Of a stretch of DNA of 64,000 bases, positions 10,807-21,236 are shown in pieces. Origin of the DNA: Coriaria nepalensis. Its lineage: Eukaryota > Streptophyta > Magnoliopsida > Cucurbitales > Coriariaceae. The DNA is taken from contig CP114484.1 of the NCBI GenBank assembly GCA_027186245.1, positions 4,228,501-4,292,500 of the forward strand, read 5' to 3'. The notes under the pieces are model-generated. The model had not been told where the DNA came from. It saw only the letters and a program-made list of their open reading frames with translations, and made no database searches. The translations under genes were made by a program, and so were the position numbers. Position 1 is the first letter of the stretch. Each line of letters begins with the position of its first letter.

Positions 10807-11583
10807 TGTCGATAGTTTATGGGGTGAGCCTAAACCAGATGGCCCAATGGGTTGCCTTTGAGTTCAAACTGGTAATCGGACGGATCTTTACCGGGTCAAA
10901 GAAACTGGGTTGGTATAAAATATATAATCAAGTATATTTTTGAGAAAATGGATGATTGGGGGCTATTTTGGAGATAATAAAACTTGTGGGGCTATTTTTG
11001 GGAATAAGGAAAAGAGAGACTTGCTCTCTTACTTATTTACATGACTAATTGTACAGAAAAAATAAATTTGTAAAATTAGCAAACAGAGCCCTCCTCTTCT
11101 CTTCCTACGCGCGCGTCTGTTGTTTGTTCTTGCATGGTTTGCGCCACCGATTTCCATATCTTCCACTGGTTTGATCAACTTGTGATTTTGGTTTGCTATT
11201 ACTCTTTCCTTGTGATTCTTGGATAGATTATTTTCGGATTAGGTTGAAACCTTAGCTGAAAATTAGGTTAGGGATTATGAAATCTTTAGTTGATGTTTGA
11301 TGATCTTGTGTACTAGTGGATCTAGGATTTGATTATGTGTTTGTACCGAAACTCTATCACTATTGCAAATGAGACTCGAAATTTCAGAGTTCGAGTGGGT
11401 GTTGTCTAGCTTGATCGATTTGATCTCGTAGACGAATCACTATAATTTCTCGTGTCTCTTTCTTTTCTTGCTTTGATTAATTAGTATTATGAAATTGGCA
11501 TGAAAATATTATAAACAATTTAAACATAAATCATAAAATATTACTATTCATAAAAAGGAAAAACTTAAACTAAAATCGCAACA
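10807..11583 (+). repeat. 3' LTR of element A
   Basis: It starts TGTCGATAGTTTATGG right after the purine-rich tract ATGGTGGAGAT (about 10,796-10,806), the usual PPT position. It ends CGCAACA at 11,583. Its last 220 bp match the LTR fragment at 764-986. Element B does not share this LTR, so the two elements are different families. Confidence 0.75.
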
Positions 11584-12287
11584 TAACCCTTAGGGGATGA
11601 TCAATTTACCCGCCTCATAACCTAGTTGAGCATCCATGTAATAATTCTCCCACTCAAAGTTTATTATATCTCCGAAGGTTAACTTGTCTCCAAACTAGTT
11701 ATATCTCCGAAGAAGTTTATTATAAGATTGTATAGATATAGAAGTTTATTATAGGATTGTATTGATATCTTTCAAGAAATTTATGATTAGATTGTATAGA
11801 TGGGTATCTTTCAAGAAGTTTTTGGTAAGATTGTGTTGATATCTTTCAAGAAGTTTATTACAAGATTGTATTGATAACAATGAATTTTTGCCCACAGAAA
11901 GTCAACTTCCAATTCCAAATGTTGAATCGCAAGTGGATTTTTTTTTTAATACCATTTATCGTTTTTAGAATAAACAGAGAAACTCGTGTAAAAAAAAAAA
12001 CTATAAATAAATAAATAAATAATGACGGTGGGGCAGTGGGGTCTATTACTGTAATATTGTCTAGGAAGGATAATAATAGTTAAGCAAAAAACAAAACAAA
12101 AAAAAAAACAAAAGAATCTCCGTGATTTCAACGCTACTGGTCTTAGGAGAAAGAGCAGAGACAGAGAGACCGAAGGTATCAAATATCTGCGCTGACAAAC
12201 CTCCCCATCCTTCATCGCGTGAAGCTAAAACCTAAAACTAGAGACTGAGAGTGAGAGAGAGATCTTACCAAATCGAAGAAGAAGAAG
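11584..12287. other. Spacer and profilin upstream region
   Basis: Short repeated phrases (TATCTTTCAAGAAGTTTATTA variants, 11,690-11,880) are followed by AT-rich sequence with an ATAA microsatellite near 12,005. From about 12,120 a purine-rich stretch (GAGAGTGAGAGAGAGA, then GAAGAAGAAGAAG) leads to the profilin ATG and looks like a 5' UTR. I did not identify a convincing TATA box. Confidence 0.4.
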
Positions 12288-13710
12288 ATGTCTTGGCAAA
12301 CTTACGTCGATGACCATCTGATGTGCGAAATCGATGGAAATCATCTCACTGCTGCCGCCATCATCGGACAAGACGGCAGCGTTTGGGCTCAGAGCGCTAC
12401 CTTTCCCCAGGTTTCGCGTCTTCTTTCTTCCTCGCTTTCTGTTTCTTCCCTTTTTCTTTCTTTTCCTTGGAAATTAGAACTACGAATTTTAAAATTAATT
12501 ACTCAGAAATCAGAAATGAGAGTAGCTTGACAGGTTTTGATCTGTGATGCCTTCGATTTTTGGTCAAGTTGATGTGTTTTTTTGAAATGATCTTCAAAGC
12601 TACGCTACTTCTTTCGGTTAAGAACCGACTCTGTGGTGGAATTCTGTTAAACATTGTGAAAGAATACAATTGAATTGATTTTTTAAATCGATTAGCTGGG
12701 AATAATGGAGTAATGCATGTACTTATAAGGGACAAAGCTGCTCAAATCATAGCAGAAGAAAGCGTGATTGGGGAAAATGGGAAGAAGCTGTGAACTATAG
12801 AAAAATATTTAACCGGAAACTACGGACGGTTTTGAAGCTCTATGTTATTGAAAAAGGAAAGCTCAGTGTAGTAAAATTATGGTTTTCAGCTAATTCTGAT
12901 CAACATTTGTTGTTAGTTGAATAGTTGAACTTGTTTCTTAGTTGGTTGTGAAGTACCTTATTTGTCATATTCAGTTCAAGCCTGAAGAAATAACTGCCAT
13001 ACTGAATGACTTTAATGAACCTGGAACACTTGCTCCTACTGGATTGTATCTTGGTGGTACTAAATACATGGTGATCCAGGGAGAGGCCGGAGCTGTCATT
13101 CGTGGAAAGAAGGTAACCATATTCTCTAAAATCTGTTATGAATTATCAAATTGTAACTTGTGATTCCAATTGATGCATGTGGATTCAATTAAGAAAAAGG
13201 CTTGCCTATATTTTTTTCTTACATTGTTATTAGTCAAACGTCAGCTAATAGCTCCACAATCTGTTACCTCTTCTATCTTTGCATGATTATATTGTATGTG
13301 TAAACCGGATATTATTTTCTTTCAACAAGTGTTTTTTATTTTTATTTTTATGCCATTCTTGATGTACTTTGTCAAATCTTTTCAACTTAAACTGATGTAT
13401 TTGTACCTTGTTCATTGATTGAAATTTCTATGGGAACAAGGAAAGTTGTAAAGAAAGGTCTTGCACGTATATCATTCCATTCCTTTTAGCAATTTAGTTG
13501 TCTATTCTTTTTTCAGGTTCATCTTCATTCTTTATCTTTAATCTTATTCTCAACCCTTTTTACTCTTGATTCCAGGGGGCTGGTGGTGTTACCGTTAAAA
13601 AGACCAACCAAGCATTGATCATTGGTGTCTATGATGAACCAATGACTCCCAGCCAGTGCAACATGATTGTCGAAAGGCTTGGCGATTATCTTATTGAACA
13701 GAGCCTGTAG
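12288..13710 (+). CDS. Profilin
   Basis: Profilin binds G-actin, poly-proline and phosphoinositides and tunes actin assembly in the cytosol. Three exons, 12,288-12,410, 12,975-13,112 and 13,576-13,710, join in phase 0 to give 131 residues, the standard plant length. The N-terminus [17 protein letters not shown] carries the profilin signature (W-Q-x-Y-V-D), with aromatic residues W3 and Y6 for poly-proline binding. The middle exon holds the FKPEE...[15 protein letters not shown] block and the last holds [17 protein letters not shown] and ends YLIEQSL. The two introns lie at the positions usual for plant profilins. A GTATGT...TTGCAG pair between about 13,720 and 13,866 could be a 3'-UTR intron, which is not certain. 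It lies tail to tail with the glucanase gene. The family is a common pollen allergen. Nothing in the frame looks damaged. Confidence 0.97.
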
Positions 13711-14540
13711 TTTTCTTGGTATGTCTAGATTCCTTACTATGTTTCCAGATATTTCTTGGCTTTCAAAGCTTCATATATTTTCAAGGTTTTTTATTTTTAT
13801 TTTTTGGACAAATTATATTAGCTTTTGAAACTACTTATCTGTGTATTGACGATGGTTTGTTGCAGTGAAACAATATTTACAAGTATGGAGAGTCTTATCG
13901 CGGAGACTTCTGTGTCGAGCTGGTTTGGTGCTTGTGGTTTCATTATGGTTTTTCTTCTCTCTTGGTGAAAAATCTGTTATGATGTGAAATGAGGCACCTA
14001 TTATACTATCTACATGGGCCTGAATGGAATAGATTGTGATAAAATCAATAATACTATTTTTATTCTAGCATTTATCATAACCTGTTCTCTATGTATGTTT
14101 TTCTTCTCGACAGTGCAAGTTGTAGTGATTGTTACTTTTAAGGTTGTAATCTAATTCAATCAGCTGCAACCACTGCCACTAAAACATAAATGTCAATAAA
14201 TCTCGAATATGTCATTTAAAGTTTGAGCCCGTTTTATGAACAAAATGATGCGAATGCAATCGAGTAATACTTCGCCACTCTTCGTTGCATCCCAGGCACA
14301 AAAATTCGGGGAGAAGAGTTGCATGAGTTTAAAAAGACCCTCTGCACAAAAGTTCAAAAACTAATCATCCAAAAAAACCAAGTTGCTGTTCTTGAATGTT
14401 ACAACCTTTTCTCTTCTTCTTCAGCCTATCTTATCATACAAAACTAGTCGGACGGACTTGCCCAAAACAAAGTTATCATTTCTACGGCCAATCCCTCCCT
14501 CTCATATTTGCATGGAAAATCCCTTGTAATTCACTACGTG

Positions 14541-17028
14541 TTAAAGCTTCTCGAGTAATGTGAATTTCAAAAGAAATGTTACGATACCGAACACAAGGGA
14601 TCCCGTTGGAACTTTAATAAGTGCACAAGAAGATGTTGAAGACATTGCTGTTGTGTTACTTGAAATTGTTCTATTGCTCCTGCATTAAGACAAAAAAGAA
14701 TTCAAATCAATTAACTACCACTTATAATGTTCCATTAAAACTAAGGAATGAAATTAAACCGAGAAATTAAGCTCATCTTCCGGTACAATGCTTACCCGGC
14801 AGTCATATACAAGCAGTTATCATAGCCTGCAAGTGCAACCACGAAAAAATAAAATTAACTAATGTCTTTGAACCAAGAGTTTAAAATGAATAATTGGTTC
14901 TCGACACTTACTCGGGTCCTTATTAACTTTAACCCCCGTCCCTCCAAAACTACAAGCAACATCAGTCACTCCATTTTGTTGGTAGTAACTATTGAACACA
15001 AACGATGCATGAGAGACTAAAGTATCGGGTTGATAACAAGGCTGACTCGGCTGAACTGGTGTGCAATCTATATTCCCGGGCCCACAAGCCCAATCCAGCG
15101 CATTCTGCAAATCCATCACTGTCGCCTTACTCGAAGCAATGCACCAGGTGGTCCCACTAGAATTAGTTGTAACATTCCCCTCACTTGTAATATCTACAAC
15201 ACCTCTTCCCGCAAAATCTAGATTATAAACACTAGTCTGATCTGGATAAAACAAGCCCCAGTTCCTCTCAGAATCCAACCCGGGCTTCCTATTCTCATTG
15301 AACAAGGAAAAGAGGTATACATCTAGCTTCTCCCCGGGCCTACCTGGGGTGCCTGTGTTATTGATGACATGGCGGATAAGATTCATGTTATACTTCTGAG
15401 CATTGTCCGGACTTGCCGCTGTTTCCTTGGGCGAACCCTTTGAAGGCCATCCTGTTTCTGTCACCATGATTCTGACAGTTCGGAAATTTAGAGCCATAAG
15501 AGCATAGTAAAGAGCATCGATTTGCGCATCAAACATGTTTGTATAGAGCAAACCCGTGTTAGGATCAATAACGTCAGACGAAGATTCAAAGAGAGCATAG
15601 TCTAAGGATATATTGTTTGGAGAATCTCGATAAGCATAATACGGATAAATATCAATCATAAATGGTGATTGATTTTCCGCAAGAAATTCCAACAAGGGTT
15701 TGAGGAAGAAGGCGTATTTACTACTAAGCGCCCCTGCAGAAGGCGGGAAAGACCGTGACAACACTCCAAGGGAGTGAGTGGTTGAGATCTTGATCTTTTT
15801 ATGTAAACCGACCTTTCTGAGGGCAGTTAGGATATTGTTCATGGTGGGGACCACTAGGGACGAGACATTGTTTGATGCCTCAGTGACTTCTGCGCCAACA
15901 GTGATGTGGGTTATTTTTGTTGCCGGGTAGTATGGAAGGATGCTATTTCTCAGCCAGGTGTCAGCATTTGATTGGAACTGGGAAAAGGGTAACAAGTCGG
16001 AGTTGGGAATTCCGATCATCAGTTCAACTCCCGTGTTGGCAAAGGCCTTGAGGATTTGAATGTTCGAATCGTAGATTCGGAGGTACTTGATGTTGTGGAG
16101 TTGTACTAGTTGGGCTACTTTGTCGGGTGTGGGGAGATCGTCCGCATTTCGTCCATAGCAAACTCCAATGTTGCTTCCTTGGCAGATGTCTGTTAGTAAA
16201 ATGAATAACAGAAAAACATAAGTTCATAACAAGGTTTTCAGAGACAGGACACAAGATTGTAATGTTTAGACAAGTCCTACACTTGGATTTTTGAAATGTC
16301 ACAAAGCTACATTGTTGCTGTAAGAAGCCACATGCAAACTCAAAAGAAGTGAAACTAGTGTGGTAAGTAATAACTTTCTAGTACCATTTCTATGTGATAA
16401 TAATGTACATTGTTTTGGTCCATAATGACTGATCACTTGTAACAGTTTCTGCCAATTTGAAAGGGACCCAGAATATCAATGAGTGCATTCTTAGCTGCCT
16501 TGTCGCTATGAAATTTTACCCAACTTGAGAAAAACACAAAAATCTTTAAATAAAAAAGGTTTTCAATGAAAACCCTCAAAAGAAGCTAGCATGCACTGTA
16601 ATGGAGTTCAAAAAGAAAAAAAAAAAAAAAAAACAACAACAACAGTAATAATGCCTTAGTTGAAGACACACATTGCTCTAGATACTGATGAAATGCTGTT
16701 TTTTTCTTTTTTTTCTGTCTCAGAAACAAAAAAAAGACGAGAAACTTAAAAATTAAATATAAATGTGAAAAACCAAGATCTGAAACTATGGCCAAAAAGA
16801 TATAAAATTGCATTATAATACAGCCTAAATTTCATCTAAAAAAAGAAAAGAAAAGAAAAGAAAAAGAGCATGAACAAGAACACGATAAACCCTGATTCCA
16901 AAGGAAATAACCCAAGAGACAAAAGAAGAAAGAATAGAGAGAGATAACAAACCCAGAAGCAAAATCAACATGAGTGAAATCGTCACAGTAACAATCCTTA
17001 ACCCTCCTCCTCCCATTTCTCTACTCAT
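14541..17028 (-). CDS. GPI-anchored GH17 beta-1,3-glucanase with X8 (CBM43) domain
   Basis: Probable wall or plasmodesmal endo-1,3-beta-glucanase that hydrolyses callose-type glucan outside the membrane. Exons on the minus strand are 17,028-16,953, 16,189-14,912, 14,826-14,796 and 14,679-14,541, giving 507 residues. Residues 1-25 form a hydrophobic secretion signal (TVTISLMLILLL). The GH17 domain follows from about 27 (NIGVCYGRNADDLP). The acid/base glutamate is in VGAEVTEA (about E126) and the nucleophile in VTETGWPS (about E270). The X8 domain starts near W374 (TWCIASSKA) and has conserved cysteines ending NCLYMTAG across the 31-nt third exon. A Ser/Thr-rich linker and a hydrophobic C-terminus (SLVFGIVTFLLKF) suggest a GPI signal. 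Long open stretches antisense to exon 2 are shadows. Confidence 0.95.
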
Positions 17029-18640
17029 TTTCCTTCAGCCTTCCTTCTTCTTCTTCTTAACACCACTTAAAAGTGAAAAGCCTCTATTTCCAAGACAAGA
17101 GTACCCTCAACGGCTAATTGGGCTTTCCCAAAAGCAACAAGTCGGTAGTGACTAGTGAGCTCGAGAAGTGAAAAATGGGGAAGCACGTAATTTCATGTTA
17201 ATGAATAGAGAGAGACAACATTGCTTTTGTTAAGACTGTCAGCTGCTCTTACTTACTCTAAAATGAGAGTGTGTTTTGGGAGAAAGGACCGGACCTGAAG
17301 CTGCTTTATAGATTTTAGTTTAACATTCTGTCTCCATTCCGGAACCCAAGGCCAATATAGGGCATGTCTGTAGTCTCTACGTACTGTTCTGTTCCTCTTC
17401 ACTAATCACTATGTATAATATTATTCACTAATCTCTATGTATAATATTATTATTATTATTATTTCTCTTAAAAATATAATTACCTTTCACTGCACGACAT
17501 CGTTTAACTGTCTCAAACATTCAGTCTTAGTTGAATTAAAATCATAATAATTACTTGCTGAAATGCTGTTTTGAAGTGTGTACCAATTACACGTGTTTGT
17601 AAATTATATGAATATGGGCAGATTGGGCTGAGGAGAGTCCACACTTATGGACCTGAATCTTTCATGTAAATTTGTTTATGGTGAAGGATTGTGAAAACTT
17701 GGGCCCGCATATGAGAGATTATTAAACTGGGCTTGGGCCACGATGGGGTTCACCTCTTTTTTTTTTTTTGGATCGATCGGCTAAAAGGTATTCTAAGAAT
17801 AAGTTCTTAAGAGTCCCACGAAAAAAATATAACTAGGTTAGAGTAAGAAATTTATTTGGCATTTTGGCTCATGAATCTTTATGTTTGGGCACCTCCTCTC
17901 AACCTTAGAGAACCTACTTTATTGGATAAAATTAAAAATAGTCGTTTGACACATAAGGTAGCCATATGGGACACAATAAGTGCTTGTTATAACTTTATTC
18001 TGAAATTTGTCCTCTTGTCAATTAAAGTGTAATAATTTAACTCCAAATGATGCATGGTTTCTTGTGTTGGAAAGTAGAATTTTAGGGCTTTCAAAAATAT
18101 ATTACACATGTTATATTCTAAGTAACAAACTCATAGTTATTAAAATAAAATGACCTTGTTGCAGATTATATTCAAGCATGAGGAAATCTTGTACAACCTT
18201 CACTAGTATGCCATAACTTCTTCTCTATAAACCGGATTATGATTGGTCACTTTTGTTTTTTAAATAGATTTCTCTAAATTTATAACCATGTATAGCGTTT
18301 CAAATCATTCATTCTGAAACAAAACATATTTAGTTTTAAAATTAGTAGACTAAGTGCAAGTTCAATTTCAATCAACATATTTTTGTTTAAAAAATAAATT
18401 CACATATAGTATAAAAGTAGGTATCATTCAAATAAGATTTTAATTTTGTTTTGATAAGAATATGAAATACAAAAAATTGTGAAATTCATCCATTCAATTC
18501 TCAAAGTATAATTCGAATCTTAAATACTTTAGCCAAGATGACTACTACATTTTTAACAATATTATCAATTCAAATTGATTAATTCACTATTTTCAATATC
18601 TAAGAATCATTTTCAAAATCATATGCAATCATGGAATAAC
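17029..18640. other. Spacer upstream of the glucanase gene
   Basis: The first 200 bp upstream of the ATG are CT/GA-rich and may contain the glucanase 5' UTR and promoter. There is an ATT microsatellite near 17,445-17,463 and a poly-T run near 17,758. The remainder is AT-rich with no supportable gene. Confidence 0.35.
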
Positions 18641-18833
18641 ACGCCATATTTTTGAATTCTAATAACACGCCTTCATTATGCCTAGAAAATCAAATCTCAT
18701 CCTTCTATAAATACATCTACTCCCAAATGCCTTTTGACAAACTCTTCCCCTCAGAATCCTCCCCAGACACTCTCTTCCCTCTCTCTCCAGAAAAACATGA
18801 ATCCTTCCCTCCTACACCTATAGTATTTCGAAA

Positions 18834-19110
18834 GTGATCGTGCCCATTATTTCATTTAAAAAAAAAAATGCATCATTCCATATTGATCATGTTCATCCCC
18901 CTTCGATCATTTGTAGAAATGATGTTGTTGTAATAGAGGTGGATAATATGCCAAATCATACGATTCATGTTCTCGAAGTTCAGTGGTTATTCATAATTGG
19001 CCATCTTGATCGAAAATCAATGACATTTTAAGCATTTGCATTTTGTCCGAAAGAGGATGATTTCGGACAATTTATCTTGGCTGATGAAGATTCAAATTTC
19101 TATCTAATCT
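18834..19110 (+). pseudogene. Unrecognised broken reading frame
   Basis: A frame with biased, protein-like composition (NDVVVIEVDNMPNHTIHVLE, then VQWLFIIGHLDRKSMTF) stops at 19,029-19,031. The same frame then continues as [20 protein letters not shown] up to about 19,105. One nonsense codon inside an otherwise coherent frame suggests a decayed coding segment. I do not recognise the family. It abuts the Sm D2-like fragment, which lies on the other strand. A short Ser/Pro-rich frame at 18,652-18,837 just upstream may be part of the same relic or chance. Confidence 0.3.
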
Positions 19111-19179
19111 AAAATTGGTCACTATAGCCGATCTTATGGGACTGTATGTGGATCTATAAAATAAGATAGGTGACTGGCC

Positions 19180-19326
19180 TATAGTCTCTAAAACCATGTT
19201 GCAGTGCCTATCAAAAGTTCTAACTCGACCTAGAAACTTTGCGTTGTTTTTACAGTTAATCAGCACCTGCGTGTTATTTTTCACCCTCATCAACAAAACA
19301 GATAGAAGCTCAAGGAATATTTTCAT
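19180..19326 (-). pseudogene. Sm D2 (snRNP core) gene fragment
   Basis: The minus-strand frame reads [20 protein letters not shown], then [20 protein letters not shown]. This is the Sm1/Sm2 core of small nuclear ribonucleoprotein Sm D2, a spliceosomal ring protein. The match covers about 46 residues and ends at VLET. The acidic N-terminus and the C-terminal half, with the remaining Sm2 strand, are missing, and what follows does not resemble the family. It is therefore an isolated, captured or processed fragment, not a gene. There is no promoter or intron evidence. Confidence 0.75.
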
Positions 19327-19916
19327 TTATTCTTCTTAATGGCAACTTCCTTGCCCTTCATATTGGTAGATTACTCATTTGTAGTTTTATGTTAGAAATA
19401 GGACTTGTAATTCCCATTTGCTTGTAATGACCTAATCGGCTAAGAAGCCTATTTAGTATGATAGTTCATATCTTTTGTTGGGATGACCATCCAATCTGTA
19501 ATGAATGAAAACTTTATTTGAACCCAATATATCATTCACAAAACTTCATTTCATTCTTAATTTGATAAAAGCACATGAGAACAAATTATTAAAAATCTTG
19601 TCACTAATGCTTACCTTCTTAATTAGATTGGTCAGAAAATTCTCATCCTTAACTCGTTGCTAACAAATGAAATTATGGCATTTGATAGCACAATTTCATT
19701 TGTTAGACTACGTGAGTAGTCCATGAGTCATACTCATGCAAGAATTTCTCAGAACTAGGTAGTTACTATAGTAATGTTCAAGTATTTCTTTGACTTGTTA
19801 CATTTAGAGTAACTTCAAACTTTATGCTATAAAGACAACTTATGATAATTCTCCTTCTGCTTTAGTTATGAGGTTTATTATAAATGTTGGTGGATTTGTG
19901 CTTCAAAGTGGAGAAT

Positions 19917-20340
19917 GTTGATTTAGTTTTGGTTAGAGCCTAAATAACTCATGTGAAGCCCAAATACTCGGTAAGGTTCATTTGCAATATTTACTTTATC
20001 AAATGGCTAACCGGTTAGCATTGGTAGAGCCACATGGGAATTACTGGCGGTTGGAGTCCCACATGCCTTTATAAAAAGAAAATAAAAAGTTAGAGGTAAT
20101 TTTGAAATTTCAAAATTTTTTAGGTAAAATTATAAATTTTCAATTTTATTAGGGAAAATTCATAATTTTAAAACTTTAAAGGTATAATACAATTTGTGTA
20201 TACGTTTTACTCTCCTACAAGCAAGATTTTTTAGGTTGTTCATTGAATTTGTGAATGTGAATATTTGTAGATTTTTATAATTAAAAATCTTGTCATTGTG
20301 AATCTGCGAAATTAGGTATTGATTAGTGATTAGTAAATCA
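19917..20340 (+). repeat. Probable LTR remnant next to the hAT pseudogene
   Basis: A purine tract (CAAAGTGGAGAA) followed by TGTTGATTTAGTTTTGG near 19,917 has the layout of a copia PPT plus 3' LTR start, as at 10,807 and 22,473. The LTR's far end is not clear and I found no partner, so boundaries are approximate. Confidence 0.4.
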
Positions 20341-20359
20341 ATTGTGGAAAATTATTTCA

Positions 20360-21236
20360 TGAGAAAATCAATATTGGAGCAAACTTCAAGTGGCGAATAC
20401 TCAAGATTCTACTAAATCAACAATAATGAAAAAGACTATATAATTGGTATGCTTGGATGACATGTCTTAAGACTCTGGTTTACGACCAAATATTTTGAAG
20501 TACTATCCTAATAAATAAGATGATATTTGAAGGGTTTACTTGCAAAAGGGACCTTGTCAATCTTGTGATCGTGATTTTTCATAAATATATTTTGAAAAAC
20601 AATTTAGTTGATTTTAAGAATCATGGTTAGAGTTATAGTGTGCATAAAGATGTGGTTTTTTGCTTGTGTTGGTCTAGTACTTTAAATTAATATTTTCTTG
20701 TCAATGGTGGATTTTCCAATTAGAAAAAGAAAGAGAGACTTTCAGTTCATGTCGAAGGTCCTAATAGTTTTCATAATCAATACTGGTGGAAATGTTAAGA
20801 CTAGATGAATAAAAAACAACACATTGAAATGGTCGAATCTAAGCAAGCCAATCTTTCTCGAAAGGCTTATAAGACTCATTTAATAGCATTATTTGATTGT
20901 GCTCGATTCTTTTTACGATAAGGATTATTATTTTGTGGTCATGATGAAAGAAACGACTCAAGTAATCTTGAAAATTTTCTTAAGCTTTTGTGGTTTCTTC
21001 TCGAGCATAACACTGCTATCAATGAGGTTATCCTAAATAATGCTCTAGAAAATTTGGAAAAAACATCATGTGCCATTGAAAAAGATCTCGTACATGCTAC
21101 TGCACTTGAACTACAAATGTCATTCTAAATGATCTTAGAGATTTATTATTTTCTATTTTGATTGATGAGGCTCATGACATTTCAATCAAAGAACAAATGG
21201 CAGTTGTAATTCACTATGTGGATGCTAGAAGATGTA
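20360..21236 (+). pseudogene. hAT-type transposase (TTF/DUF4371) pseudogene, 5' part
   Basis: Reading across frames gives the features of the zinc-finger MYM1-like plant hAT transposases. These are GLRPNILKYYPNK and YLQKGPCQS (N-terminal region), WIFQLEKERE/VNGGFSNWKKKERLSVH, and then NKKQHIEMVESKQANLSRKAYK. An EHNTAINEVILNNALENL helix is followed by DLRDLLFSILIDEAHDISIKEQMAVVIHYVDARRC, the start of the RNase H-like catalytic region. Many stops and at least two frame changes show long decay. The reading is cut at about 21,236 by copia fragment D and resumes at about 22,995. Confidence 0.8.

Larger units (their letters stand above)
1..11583 (+). mobile_element. Old Ty1/copia retrotransposon A, split by element B
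   Basis: This is a decayed plus-strand copia element in the order gag, protease, GAG-pre-integrase, integrase, reverse transcriptase, RNase H, 3' LTR, the order that defines Ty1/copia. Its left end lies outside the window. Positions 3,445-9,183 belong to a later insertion (B) on the opposite strand. Removing B and one copy of its CTTTC target duplication rejoins the integrase side to the RT side. Every coding segment carries stops or frameshifts, so the element cannot encode its own proteins. The recovered parts are gag in two copies, a degenerate primer-binding site, integrase, RT/RNase H and a TG...CA 3' LTR. The RT and RNase H resemble fragment D at 21.2-22.3 kb, so the two probably belong to one family. 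Confidence 0.9.

Noticed and set aside
12323..12547. Alternative frame overlapping profilin exon 1
   Set aside because: The profilin frame is certain from its signature and splicing. This frame runs into the intron.
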